Shown one piece after another: positions 46,911 to 58,325 of a stretch of 64,000 bases of DNA. The notes below the pieces were generated by a model. That model saw only the letters and a list, made by a program, of their open reading frames with translations, was not told where the DNA came from and did not search any database. The stretch's first letter is position 1; every line of letters begins with the position of its first letter. A program made the position numbers and the translations under genes. Origin of the DNA: Narthecium ossifragum (lineage: Eukaryota > Streptophyta > Magnoliopsida > Dioscoreales > Nartheciaceae); contig OY986972.1 of NCBI GenBank assembly GCA_963920575.1, positions 24,228,672 to 24,292,671 on the forward strand, read 5' to 3'.

Positions 46911-49900
46911 CTAGCGAGCTTCTAAGGAATCTGTGACCTCATTCGAAGCTTCAACACTTCGTCTATTAGAATCTTCATCTAACTTGGCAGAAGAATTCAC
47001 GACACAAAACGCAGGTTGCTTGGGAGAAGGTATGCTTGCAACTTCTCTATTAAGAAAGGAAAGGATAGTAGTCATGTTTGGTCTGTCCTTTGGTCTCTCT
47101 TGAACACACAACAGACCCACTTTAACAGATCTTAGGAGCTCATCAATCAGAAATTGTTCTTCTAATACTGGATCAACCAGCTCCAAAGCTCGATCTTTTC
47201 CCCACAGATCCCATACCTACAAAACCATTTGCGGGAAAAAAAAAATTACTTTGTAGGTTTCCTAAATGTGAAGACATGCAGAGTTGAAGGGACGTACATA
47301 TCCTGGAAGACTCCATGAGTCACCGATGCGTGAAAAATTTGTATTCCTCTTGCCACTGACTATTTCTAGCAGCAATACTCCAAAACTGAAGATATCGGAC
47401 TTCTCCGAAAAGTGTCCCTGCAAAGCATACTCGGGAGGCATGTAGCCACTGCCATGAACATTTTGATCAGTGCTGGTGATTCATTTATAAATGAGTTCGA
47501 TCTGCGAGTCTAGGAATATGAATGGGAACTTGACTTACAATGTTCCGACGATTCTTTTCGTATTTCCTTGGATCTGGTCTTTGCTGAAGATTCTCGCCAG
47601 GCCAAAGTCTGATATCTTGGGGTTCAACTCTGCGTCCAAAAGAATATTACCAGCTTTAAGATCTCTGTGGATAACTCTCAATCTAGAGTACTTATGGAGA
47701 TAAAGGAGCCCTTGTGCAATCCCTTCGATGATTTGCATGCGTTTGCTCCAGTTGAGTGTTTCGCTTTTAGTTGGATCTGTTTGACCATCATTTCAAGCAA
47801 TTAATTCAGATGCATTCTTAAAACGCAACAGCGGCATAATTTTTTTTATAGTGATTATGGAGAAATGAGAAGGGTCACACATACCAAAGAGCAGTTTGTC
47901 CAAGCTATTATTTGGCATGTACTCATAGATCAACATCTTCTCTTTACCTTTAGTGCAGAAACCTACAAGTCTCACAAGGTTTGTATGCTGCAACCTACCA
48001 ATCAGCTTCACTTCATTCTTGAACTCCAGCAGCCCTTGCCCTGAGCCGCTTGATAGCCTTTTTACTGCCACTTCTTGTCCATCTGCTAATATTCCCTGTT
48101 TTATCCGAAAAACAACAGACATCCACAATATGGTAGCTAAGTGTGAGAATTTGAAATATAATATAGTTTAATTGAAGAGAGAAAGCATGCCAAATACCTT
48201 GTAGACAGGTCCAAACCCTCCACTTCCAAGCTTATTCATAGGAGAGAAATTATTCGTAGCAGCCACAACAGTATCGTAGCTGAATTGGCATAACTCTGTT
48301 GCTCTGTTACCATCTCCAAGATCAATCAGAGAATCATATTCCCGTGCTGCCTTCTTTCCTGTCAAACAATTGTACAGGTTTTTATTGGAAGTTGGGAGGT
48401 TATGTTTTGCTAATAGCTGTGTGAGTTCATGGCTTACCTTTGCCATCTTCTTTCTTCATTTGACGCACACAAAGGCAACTTAGGACTAAGTGGAAGCTAC
48501 AGGAGACTGTGACGGCAGCAATTGTCACCTGAAACCATGTATTGATTGATTTCCCGGTGTCATCTTCATCTGAAAACAAATCATTTGATTATTTTGAGCT
48601 TTATAAACAGATAAACTTAGTAGCAGACAGATTATATGCACATACATAAATCATTAGCTGCGAGCTTTATAAACAGATCTTGCCCATACGACGCATACTC
48701 CGTAAGATCAAATAGATCATCCATCCACATGATACATCCACTTCCTCCTCCACTGATATTGGCACTAGTGTAAGCTGTACAAGAACAATTCTTCAAGCAC
48801 ACTTTTCTACACTCATCAAGATTCATGCTGCGATTCACCACTGATCTCGACGTGTCTGGCAACTTAATTCTTTCCTGCTTCCAAAATCCGTCTCCACTCT
48901 CGCAATTCAGCTCTGTCTTCCTCACGCAGCCATTTGAAAAATCCATATACTGCCAATCCTTCAGCGATCTCGGTTCGAATCCTCTCAAGCACTTGCAAAT
49001 TGGCATGTCTTCCATCTTGCAAACACCATTAGTTCCACATTGACCATAAATTTCGCATTGGTCCTTTGTCAAGGTTGAGAAACTATTCCATGAACTGGTC
49101 CGGTTGTTCCAAACGAAGAGTTGGAGAACACCATATTTGTCTAGGACCAGTCTACGGATGACTAAGCTATCCCTGATTGCATATTGAAAGTAAGATTCAT
49201 ACTCGTCGGAGAAGAAAAGAAAAATTCGAACATTATGGCCCTCACGGGAGATCATCTTCGGCGAATTGCTAAATCCTTCGCCATTCCAAGGCCCGGATCG
49301 AGAAATTAATGCCAGGCCATTCCATACTTTTAGTTCCGGCATGCCAAGAACATCCATCTTAAGAGAGTACCCTCCCAACGAAGCATCATGGTCGTCCTTC
49401 CACGACGTGAGTCCCTGTTCCAACCTCGACGACAACTTCATGTCAGGTAGCAATGTATCAGAAGGGTGATCGAAGCTTTGCCATATGACTCTTCCATCAG
49501 TAGCATCTCTAACAACAAGGTTGCCTGACTCTAAGAGCTGCACCAATTGCTTTGATGTAGTACCTAGGTCACTTGTAGACCAGACAGCTCTACTTTCACT
49601 GTTAACGACCACTAGATTGCCGGCGACTCCAATCTTCAGGACTCCGCCAGTGTCTGCCAGAGGACTCTCTCGGTTGGCAACCCAGACAACAGTATGAATC
49701 GGGATGTTCTTGTACCATATGCCTACATATCTCTTGTTTGAGCTCCCTGGACTGAAGAAACCCAATTCAAATGTTCCGAGAGCGGAGACCAGCGTTTCGC
49801 GGGCGGCGTCACGAATGGAGTGTGTTGATGGTAGGATGTCTGTTGCAGTGGATAGGCTAAGGACTGCACCGAAGAACAAGATGAGAAAGGAAGGCCAACC

Positions 49901-49921
49901 ATATGGGACTTGTTTGTGCAT
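46911..49921 (-). CDS. SRLK gene 9: G-type lectin S-receptor-like Ser/Thr kinase, 824 aa
   Basis: Second intact minus-strand receptor kinase. Exons in coding order: 49921-48646, 48569-48438, 48358-48198, 48095-47885, 47776-47539, 47448-47298, 47216-46911. The signal peptide (about 1-26) is followed by [12 protein letters not shown], bulb-type lectin, S-locus region ([15 protein letters not shown]), EGF-like [16 protein letters not shown] ([19 protein letters not shown]). Exon 2 encodes the helix (about 439-460). Kinase: LGSGGFG, K535, HRD 630-632, DFG 650-652, then SLEAR at the end. It differs from gene 7 mainly in the ectodomain. The exon 1 donor is T-GTATGT rather than G-GT, still in phase 1. 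The 3' flank to about 46728 is almost identical to that of gene 7. Confidence 0.9.
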
Positions 49922-50319
49922 GGAGACTTATGTTCAGAGCAGCGTGGCCGATTAACCGGAGCCAAACTCTGCGCGGATCCAACTTTATCATCCCTCCCAT
50001 CCACCACTAACTCCTTGCCGCATCCTTTTAATTTTGAAATGCCAAAGCTAGACCGAGCTGCCAAGCATTTAATGGAAGCTCCTTCATCAACTCCGTCGCG
50101 GACTTAACCGGTCCTACTCCTATCACCATTAAGAAGACCCTTCTGTTGCCACCTACTCATGTCACACCGGCCATAGTCTAGAGTGTTCCCTCTTGAGATC
50201 AGCGGCCTCCCATCATTCCCTCCTCCACGTGTAGCCATCAGGTGCGTCAAGGGGCAACCCTAGAGGGAGGGATTGAAGAAGAGAAACATGATCTAACTTT
50301 TCTCCACATCTTCAACCTT
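49922..50319. other. Upstream region of gene 9
   Basis: Mixed sequence without a recognised gene. Minus-strand frames run through it from the direction of the gene 9 start but show no homology to the family. Confidence 0.35.
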
Positions 50320-51190
50320 AAGATGAGTAGCTAACCTCCTATCCTAATGGAATACTATGATGTATTAGGTTTTTATTTGTAGTTTTTTTTTTATTTCTAT
50401 ATTGTAAACCCTATTAAGACAAGTTGTATGGATTTGCTCTTCGTTTATATATCCTTTTAGTGTTTGATTCTATTGTTGGATGAATGGATTCCTTGGTATG
50501 CATAAGTTAAAACCTCGTGCCCAATAGGTGTTTGCTTTTATTCCGATTGTGCTAGAACCACATTCTCTTGTATCTAAGGGGGTCTTGATTCTGAGTTAGG
50601 GACTTTGTTGTGCTAGAATCATTTCAATTCATATCTAACATAGCATATGTATTATCTTTTGTAGTGTATTGGATGCGATATGCTAGAATCACCCCGATCC
50701 ATTACCTTATTCCATATAACCCAACTCCTTGTGACGAGATGGTCTTAACCTGACCTCTCATTCGCAATGGTCAAAGTTAATCCCTTGATCGTTAGCTTTC
50801 TAGTATAGACTCATTGCGACGGATAGTCCTTACCCGGCTATTCGTTAGTGATGACTTTTACTAGCCACAAGGTAGTCGACATTGTAATGCCTCGATAAAA
50901 TTGCATATTTTAATACATTAGAAAGCTACGGTTGAGCCTAATCCGGATTGAGATTCCCTATTACCTCTTTCTATCCATTGAATCATTTCCATACTTTCTT
51001 AGTTTCCATATCATAAAACACAAAAATAATTTCTTTTTATTATGTTGGAATACTTAGATTAAAATTAGTAGTTTAATTATTTCCATATGCATTCCGTGTG
51101 GATTCGATTCGGACTCACCGATAGCTACCTCCAAAATAGTTAGTATTTCGATTATAAATTTATAGTTTTGATCGAACACGTTAGACCGTG
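50320..51190 (+). mobile_element. Degenerate LTR fragment C, related to LTRs A and B
   Basis: It carries the post-TATA half of the family 2 LTR: GATGAGTAGCTAACCTCC, ATGATGTATTAGG, three GCTAGAA(C/T)CA blocks, GACGAGATGGTCTTAACCTG, and GGATTCGATTCGGACTC near the end. The palindrome array and TATA half are missing, and neither terminus nor target duplication is clear. Confidence 0.65.
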
Positions 51191-51539
51191 ACTTTCACGT
51201 AACTTATGTAGTTAGTAAGTTACATTCCCTCCACAGTCAAGTGCAAGAGGCCCCACCAGGCAGCCCCGAATGCCTCAAACCCATGAGGGGCAGGATGGTG
51301 GCGAGCATCGCTGACTTCCTTGCTACGGCAGACATCACGTAACTTATGTAGAACGGTCTTGTAGTGACGAAGGGGTCCAGTGACAAGGCCAGGTTTTTCC
51401 AGCCGATGCTGACCAATTGGTACCTCCGAGGCTCCCGTCATCCGAGTGGGTTCGTGTTCCATAAAATTGGCTGAAACCGGCAGAATCAATCTCAACCATG
51501 CATTCAACCATGCCTTTTGGCTCAATTTGGAGTAAAAAA
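51191..51539. other. Unassigned segment ending in an A-run
   Basis: A 300-bp block of higher GC ends at GGAGT followed by 11 A residues (51535-51545). CACGTAACTTATGTAG occurs at both 51197 and 51336. The minus strand has a 137-aa frame without a recognised family. A small retroposed fragment is possible but not shown. Confidence 0.35.
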
Positions 51540-51646
51540 AAAAACAAATCTGACGAATGGATGAGTGTGTTGATGATGGTAAGAATATGTGGCCAGTACA
51601 GAGGAAGAAGACGAGAAAGGGTAGGCCAACCATATGGTTTCCTCAC
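51540..51646 (-). pseudogene. SRLK fragment 10 (signal-peptide region only)
   Basis: The minus strand from 51646 starts MRKPYGWP as in gene 7. A frame change then gives CTGHIFLPSSTHSSIRQI, matching the mature N-terminus [12 protein letters not shown]. Homology ends near the A-run at 51545. Only about 100 bp of the first exon survive. Confidence 0.75.
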
Positions 51647-51879
51647 ACTTCTCTGTCAGACTCTCTGGAGGAAGAAAGTTGTGGCTATAAACGGGTGCTG
51701 CATCATGTATCAATGCTTTCATATACAAAAATCACGGGTGCTGCATGTATCAATGCTTTCATATATAAAAATCCTCAAGACGAAATCTAGCGTCGATTGA
51801 CGGTAGACTCAGATCCAGAGAAACGCTATAGGATGTCTTCCCGGAAGACTTGTCATATCTTCCGGTAAGACATCATTAG

Positions 51880-52050
51880 AGGCGAAATGCCAGACTTGTC
51901 TCCCAAGTTTAAAACTAGAAAACCAGGTAGCCCAAGTCACACCGTTGATTTCGACCGCATTTCATGATTTTGAGTCTTTGACCAACGTTAACCGAAAGCC
52001 CAAACACACCGTCTTAAAAGATGAAAAACGCCCTTTTATAACAAGACTAT
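51880..52050. repeat. Left half of a MITE-like repeat split by the MULE
   Basis: The sequence around ACACACCGTCTTAAAAGATG and CCCTTTTATAACAAGACTA matches 61985-62027 in the small TIR element at 61818-62253, whose uninterrupted copy shows the empty MULE site. The right half continues at 56438-56620 (ATTAAGTAATTTC, AGACTAATATGTAA). Confidence 0.6.
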
Positions 52051-53075
52051 AGGCTAAATTACCTTTTTGGTCCCTGTAATTTCATTGAAATGTTTATTAC
52101 GTCCCTATGTTTCTAATTTGGCCAATTTGGTCCCTATAGTTTCAATTTTATGTCAATGTGGTCCTCGCCCTCATATGCCGTCAGAGAAGCCAACGGCGCC
52201 GTTGGTCACGTGAGCCTCACGTGACCAACTTTTCCCTCTCCCGTTACCCAACCTCCCGCCTCCCGCCTCCCTCCTCCCGCATAGTTACTACTAAACCGGT
52301 TTCGCGATTCAAGAAGGTTCCTGCTGTCAGAGAAAGGGGGAGATCGCCGATCTTCTCGAGTGAGAAAGGGAGATCATCACATCACTCTAGAGTGAGAGGG
52401 ATCTCATCGATCGCCAGGTACCCATGTTCTCCGACGATTCACTTTGAAACTCGAGTGATTTTTGGATATTTGTTTTTTTTTTTTTATCAAAACTGTTTGT
52501 AATCCCAAATCTTTGGATTCTATGCTGAATTTGCGGTGTTTCCATGAATATTCTGTTACTACATTAGGTTTTGTTTTCTACTCCGATGACCATGGTAATA
52601 CATTGGGTTTTGAGTTATAGAATAGGGTTTGCCATTCGAATGGGGCACATGTGAGGCTTTTGGACTTGTATATTCTGATGGGGATGGTGGGGATGTTTTC
52701 AATGCAGCAGTTGTTGCCTCATACCGAGAAAGTATTATAGACATGAGACCACTGTCTAATTTTCATAGACAGGGGACCACTTTGCATGGTTTAATGTGAC
52801 CATGATGATCATGGTCATAATGTTTAATTAACATTTTGCATAGTTTAAACTACCCATTAACAGTTAATAGGTAGTAGTTAACAGTTTTAATTAGCTTCAA
52901 ACTGTTTATAAAGGAGGGTTAATGGGCAGTAGTTAACTGTCAAGCTGTATAGTTAACATTTTGCATAGTTTAATTGTGACCTTGATGATCATGTTAACTG
53001 TGTAGTTGTTAACAGGTGCTTATGTGTACATGTTAATTGTGCTTATATTTAATTGTCATGAGACTAAATTACAGG

Positions 53076-54712
53076 ATGGCAGCTGATGGAATTGGGATTC
53101 ACATGCATCATAGGGGTATGCTTGTATTCAATGACCAAGAAGTTAATACATTGGGGGCAGTGTGGGCACATTCGATAACTGTGACGGTGACTTGTTGAGT
53201 GTGATAGAATTTGCTGAGATGGCCAAGGAGCTAGGTTATCCTAGTTGTAAAAAGATGTGGTATGTCATACCAGGGACAACTATTGATGTGGGTCTTAGGC
53301 CATTAGAAACAGATAAAGATGTTAGGGATCTGATAAGCCCAGCTAGCAAAGTAGGAGAACTTGAAGTGTATTTAGAGCATGAGGTCATTGATAATCCCAT
53401 TCTTGCTGATTATGCTGATGTAGAAGAAGCAAATAAGATGAAAGAAGCTGGTAGGGATGCCTCTGAAGCCTATAATGTTGATTCTGAAAGTTGCCATGAG
53501 GAAGAGTACATGACTGAGACATCTGATACTGAGGAAGTGGAATATGATCCTGAGGTTGAAGTGAGTAGTGATGATGATGAAGGTGACATTGACTACAATG
53601 CCCATGCTCATGTCAACTTGGGTAATCTGTTAGGTGGGGAAGGTGTACAGGGTGTGAGGAAGAAGACAGATGACAATGCACAGCAGAGGAAAGAAACATG
53701 TGAAGAAAATACAGATGCAGATGTTGTGTCTGACTATCTCCCCAGTGATGATCTTATCAGCCTCAATGGATCATCAGATGGGGAGGTTGACTCATACCCT
53801 GTTTTCAGGGAAGAAACTGACATGAGGGGAGATATCAAACCAATGGTGGGAACCAGGTTCTCAGGCCGAAGAGCCTTCAAGGACTACATCACAGAATATG
53901 CAGTAAGAGGAGGCTACGGGATCAAGTTCATCAAAAACTCGAAGGAAAGGGTGACAACAAAGTGTGTTGATGGGTGTCCTTGGAGGATTCATGCCTCCCC
54001 AATGCAGAACCAGTCTACATTCCAGATCAAGACTATTAGGGAGACACACACTTGAAGTAGATCTTTCAGCTGTGGGCTTATTAATTCTACATGGTTTGCC
54101 AAGAAGTATCCGCCTGACATTAGGATTGACCCAGACATCAAGTTGCAGACAATAATTGAGAAGGTTAAGAAGGATTTTGTAGTTAACATTTCCAGAACCC
54201 AAGCCTATAAAGTAAGAACAAAAGCAAGGGCTAAGATTGATGGCACTTATGTGGAGCAATATGAGAGGATCAGAGAATACTGTCATGAGATTATGAGAAG
54301 TAATCCTAGAAGTACCTGCATAGTAAAGGCCAATCTGGATCCAACAGGAGACCAGCATGAAGAGCATGCTCAACAAACTGTAAGACAACCATGGAGACCA
54401 GTAGGAAGAGCATCAGCAATTCAAATAACTGGTAGCCAGACTTGGAGGCCTAGAGAGAGAGCTGGAGGAGCAGGTGTACCACCAGAAGCTCCAATAATCA
54501 GAGGTAGAGGAAGACTTGGGGTTAGACATGGAGGGAGAACTGGAATATCAGCAGTGCAACAACCTGAACAATGGCAACTTGGTCCAAGCCAGCCTAGCCC
54601 CTCACAAAATGAGTCATCTAACTTTCAAGTTGTTGACTGGGAAGGAAACATTGTCCAAGCTAGCAAGCCAGCCAGTAGGTCTGGTCCAAGCCAGCCAGCC
54701 AAACAATTCTAG
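53076..54712 (+). pseudogene. MULE transposase (MURA-type), internally deleted
   Basis: An N-terminal block begins at 53076 (MAADGIGIHMHHRG) and shifts frame near 53160 to GTFDNCDGDLLSVIEFAEMA. An acidic stretch (EEYMTETSDTEEVEYDPEVE) follows, then the MuDR DNA-binding region (MVGTRFSGRRAFKDYITEYA, then C-x4-C-x-W-x-H, CVDGCPWRIH). A stop after ETHT (54055) and a frame change lead to FAKKYPPDIRIDPDIKLQTI, QAYKVRTKARAKIDGTYVEQ and NPRSTCIVKANLDP. The sequence then jumps to a Gly/Pro/Gln-rich C-terminus (to QPAKQF at 54712). The DDE catalytic domain and SWIM finger are missing, so no active transposase is made. An intron acceptor (TTACAG) precedes the first ATG. Confidence 0.88.
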
Positions 54713-54954
54713 TATTGATGTGTTAAGAGTTTTTTTGGCTAGTGTAGTTTTGATGGATGTAAACATTGGTGGAACTAATGTAGTTTTGATGTGTTAAGAG
54801 TTTTTTTGGCTATTGGGGAGGAGTTCCAATTGCTCAAACAATTCTAGTATTGATGTGTTAGTTTTTTGGTAAGGAGTTCTTTGGCTACTGTAACTATTCT
54901 TGCTACTGTAAATTTTAGAGTTTTCTGTGAAGGAGTTTTACAACAACTATTGGA

Positions 54955-55080
54955 GAAGAATGTTAGCAGCAAATCTTTCAAGAATGTTAGCAGTTATCTA
55001 TCTTTCAAGAATGTTAGCAGCTATCTAACTTTCAAGAATGTTAGCAGCTACTGTAACTATTCAAGTCTTTTAGCAGCAAA
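54955..55080. repeat. Minisatellite in the MULE
   Basis: Four copies of CAAGAATGTTAGCAGCTATC-like units (25-28 bp) directly downstream of the transposase relic. Confidence 0.75.
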
Positions 55081-55425
55081 TCTTTTAATGGTATGAGCAC
55101 ATTCAAGTCTTCTTATTGTGATTCCAGCACATTCCAATCTTTTTGGAGCTAGCAAATAGTTTGACAACAACTTCTCAATAATCAGAGATGTTCTATGCAA
55201 TAATCTCTAGAGGACTGGATTCCAGTCCAGTAGATGTTCTATGCAATAATCAGATCAGTTCAAAAGCAATTGTGGATTATATTTTGAAGCTACTAAACAG
55301 TTTGACAAAAGCTTGACAGAAGGATTACATTATATGCACAAAAGGACTACAATTACTACTACAAGCCACTTCATGTTAGCATCTAGCCAACAGTTGCACA
55401 AAAGGACCACACATTCACACTCAAC

Positions 55426-55905
55426 TCAATACATGTTCCACATCACTGCAATTACTACTACAAGCACTACAATTGTTACATACAGCCTATGGACTCTGTT
55501 TTGGAGCCATTTCACATCCATTTCCAAGCATGCAATAGCATTGTTGATTATTGTTGTCTGATCAAGATCTCTTGTTTCGGAGTAGGTTTTACCCACTTTG
55601 ATTTCACTAATGTCATCATCCTCTTTACAATTCAAGCTCTCCAAGACAACTTCCAGGCTTCGAATTTTCTTGTTCAACCTATCAATGACTCTCTGTCCAC
55701 GTTCACATATTTCTCCATCAACCCATTGGAAGAAATCACAGCCACCTAGAGGCTGCAATCAATCAAGATTTATTGCAAAATTAAAATTCATGAGCATAAT
55801 TTTAAGCCGTATGCAAACATAAGTACCCATTACCTTTAATGCACAGTTAAAAAACCTTATTCTGAGATTTTCTATGGTCTAGCTAGTCCTCAATTTGGAT
55901 CTCGA
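55426..55905 (-). pseudogene. GRF-type zinc-finger gene carried by the MULE
   Basis: On the minus strand an upstream exon (about 55895-55837) reads TIENLRIRFFNCALK after an in-frame TAG, then a GTAATG donor. The second exon starts after TGATTGCAG (about 55759) with PLGGCDFFQWVDGEICERGQ, completing the Cys/aromatic pattern of plant GRF zinc fingers (RRF-x-C ... C-x-FF-x-W-x-D). A charged coiled-coil-like stretch follows (RVIDRLNKKIRSLEVVLESL), and a C-terminal hydrophobic helix (LYVTIVVLVVVIAVMW) ends at 55426. Small GRF proteins with this layout are common in plants. The TAG just before the finger suggests decay or a wrong upstream boundary. Confidence 0.65.
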
Positions 55906-56446
55906 TCCACACAAACAAATTGGAGAAGAATGAAACAGGGAGGATGAACCACTGTAGGACATTGTGTACCTTTGGAAAAACAATGTACAAAATGAGAAAG
56001 TGTGGGTCAAATGGCGAAAAGATGGAACCAACCTGATGAACGCGTGCCCTTCCTCTCCATGTCTTCCTCGCCAAGATCGATGATCTCCCCCCCTTTTCCC
56101 CGACCGTAGCCGACGATCTCTCCGACCGTAGCCGACGATCTCTTTGAGCAAGCTCCGACGATCTCTCCGAGCCGACGAACTCTCCCCCCTCTGTATTTTA
56201 CTAACCTGGTGAACCCGATTTAGCCTAACTATAACCTAACCCAGGCGGGAGAGGGAAAAGTTGGTCACGTGAGGCTCACGTGACCAACGGCGCCGTTGGC
56301 TTCTCTGACGGCATATGAGGGTGAGGACCACATTGACACAAAATTGAAACTATAGGGACCAAATTGGCCAAATTAGAAACATAGGGACGTAATAAACATT
56401 CCAATGAAATTACAGGGACCAAAAAGGTAATTTAGCCCAAGACTAA

Positions 56447-57534
56447 ATAAACTTTAGATTTTAGATCAAAGGGTAATTAAGTAATTTCATGTGATGCCGT
56501 TCGTTTCTAACACAAACGATTTAGCAACATAACTGGTTTTGAAGGCAATTGGTATATTTTAAGGGCTATTTTGATATATCAGGATTTCAAAGACTAATAT
56601 GTAAAAGACAGATTTAAGGCCAACGGACCATCGACGACGGCCATGGTAACCGGCCAGCTCAAGGCATAGGATGAGAGCTTTGTGACGGTGGATCACCGGA
56701 CTGAATTCGAGCCTATCTTAGCAGCAAACTAACTGAAAATACAGGGGCAGCTGGACTTTGACGTGCGATAGGGTGGTTCAGATTGATACGAGGGAAGAGT
56801 CCTGATGTGAAGAGATTCATGTGATGCTTAACATCAACATAATATAGTAATATAGTAATCTTCTAATCTTATAAGGCATGGTTTTGGTATATCTGATGGT
56901 CCACAAGATGCTAGAAGAGTTTTATCTAGCGGTCAAGAAACACCCCCACCACATGAGTTCCGTTATTCCTAAAATACAGTTCTCTTTGTCCTAGGAGATT
57001 GTGGGGGTGGTTATTACGTTTCTTATAAACAAGAATCTCTTATCTTTCTTTCTTTCTTTAATCCAAGTAAGCTTTGTTTGCTCCTTGACATGATTGTATA
57101 TTACAGTCTTATTATTTTAGGCATGCCATTAATCTCTTGGCATGCAGAAAGTTGCGGCATCCGCATAAAGACGGAGATGTTGTATTTTTTTCATTAAAAT
57201 ATATAAATCATGGATTAATCATGACCAATCAATTAAACCGTGTCAGAGGCATGGGAATCCACTAGACTATTATATAAGATAAGATGCATTCTATTATACG
57301 GCTGATGATGCTTGATCCATGGTATGTCCAGATATATCAGATAATCAAGATTAAGCCACGTGAAAGGAAGTAGTGGGAGGTGGTGGTTACCAGGTGGTTA
57401 GGAGGGAAGGGGGGAGAGATAGTTTGAGTGAGAGAGTAGCGTGAGGTGGTGGTTAATCTTATCAGGTGGCACGGGGCCCACCTATTATTGTATATGTACC
57501 GATATTGAAGGTCAAAACATTTTATAAGGTCTAC
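56447..57534. other. Repeat remainder and unassigned sequence
   Basis: 56447-56620 is the right half of the MITE-like repeat split by the MULE. The rest is unassigned; a CTTTCTTTCTTT run lies near 57045. No gene is recognised. Confidence 0.4.
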
Positions 57535-58060
57535 ATTAGAGCTGACAAGAGTTATTGCAAGACAGATTATAGAATACAGGCTTATTTATGGTCTGGAATA
57601 GTATATATCATATATGGGTTTGAACAGTGCAAGAGTTAAAACATCGTAGAAACAATGTTGCAAAAACAGAGGTGCTTTATCAGAACAGATTTAGCCTGCA
57701 CCGCGCGTCAGCGTGAATGCAGAACAGGTGCTTGCTGTTATGACAATGTGGGGAAGAAAATTTGGTAATTTGCTGTAAAGGAAGCTGGAAATACTGTACT
57801 TAAGGCCGAGTTGATGACAATCAGGGCTGGCCTTGTGGCAGCGGAGGAAAGAGGCTTGCATGGCATTCTCATGGAATCTGATTCCCAGTGTGCCGTGGAA
57901 TACACTATTAGCAGATTGATTTATCGGACGGAGTAGGAAGCAGTGCTAAGCGATATAAGGTGGCGCTCAGCTCATTTCCAAGCGATCCAATTTGCTCATA
58001 CCCCTAGAATTTTAAACGCAGAAGGACATGAGATTGCTCTTCGAGGTATGTAGCATACAA
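57535..58060 (+). pseudogene. L1-type RNase H (RVT_3) relic
   Basis: The plus strand reads VLKAELMTIRAGLVAAEERG, LHGILMESDSQCAVEYTISR, a stop (TAG at 57933), then DIRWRSAHFQAIQFAHTPRI and NAEGHEIALR. This is the second half of the RNase H domain of plant non-LTR elements. 57535-57790 also matches 46490-46640 and 63790-63950. It sits between the 3' flank of pseudogene 11 and the preceding unit, as similar relics do beside gene 9 and pseudogene 12. Confidence 0.75.
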
Positions 58061-58325
58061 AATGCAAATTTTTCTCCTGGTATCTTTACTCCAAGAATGA
58101 TATCTATTCTGCTTCCATTCTATTTATAAGTTGAACTCCATACACCAGTTTAATTATATGAATAAAAGGTGTACACAATATAGCAGATAGTAACTTATGG
58201 AGGCTCTTTCATGTACTCTTTTTTGGCCAGAATTTAGGTCACAAATACCACATTTAGTTCTGTTTGTCTTCAAATATTTTTCAGATGTAAACAACATACA
58301 AAAGAGCATAGAAATAAGATCGACG

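Larger units (their letters stand above)
52051..56437 (+). mobile_element. Mutator-like element (MULE), 4.4 kb, with 192-bp TIRs
   Basis: Terminal inverted repeats of about 192 bp at 52051-52243 and 56246-56437 (outer GGCTAAATTACCTTTTTGG, inner CACGTGAGCCTCACGTG) are flanked by the 8/9-bp duplication CAAGACTA(T/A) at 52042-52050 and 56438-56446. The empty site is visible at about 62016-62027. It encodes a decayed transposase (plus strand) and a GRF zinc-finger gene (minus strand), arranged convergently. Both genes carry breaks and the transposase lacks its catalytic core, so it is non-autonomous. Confidence 0.9.
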
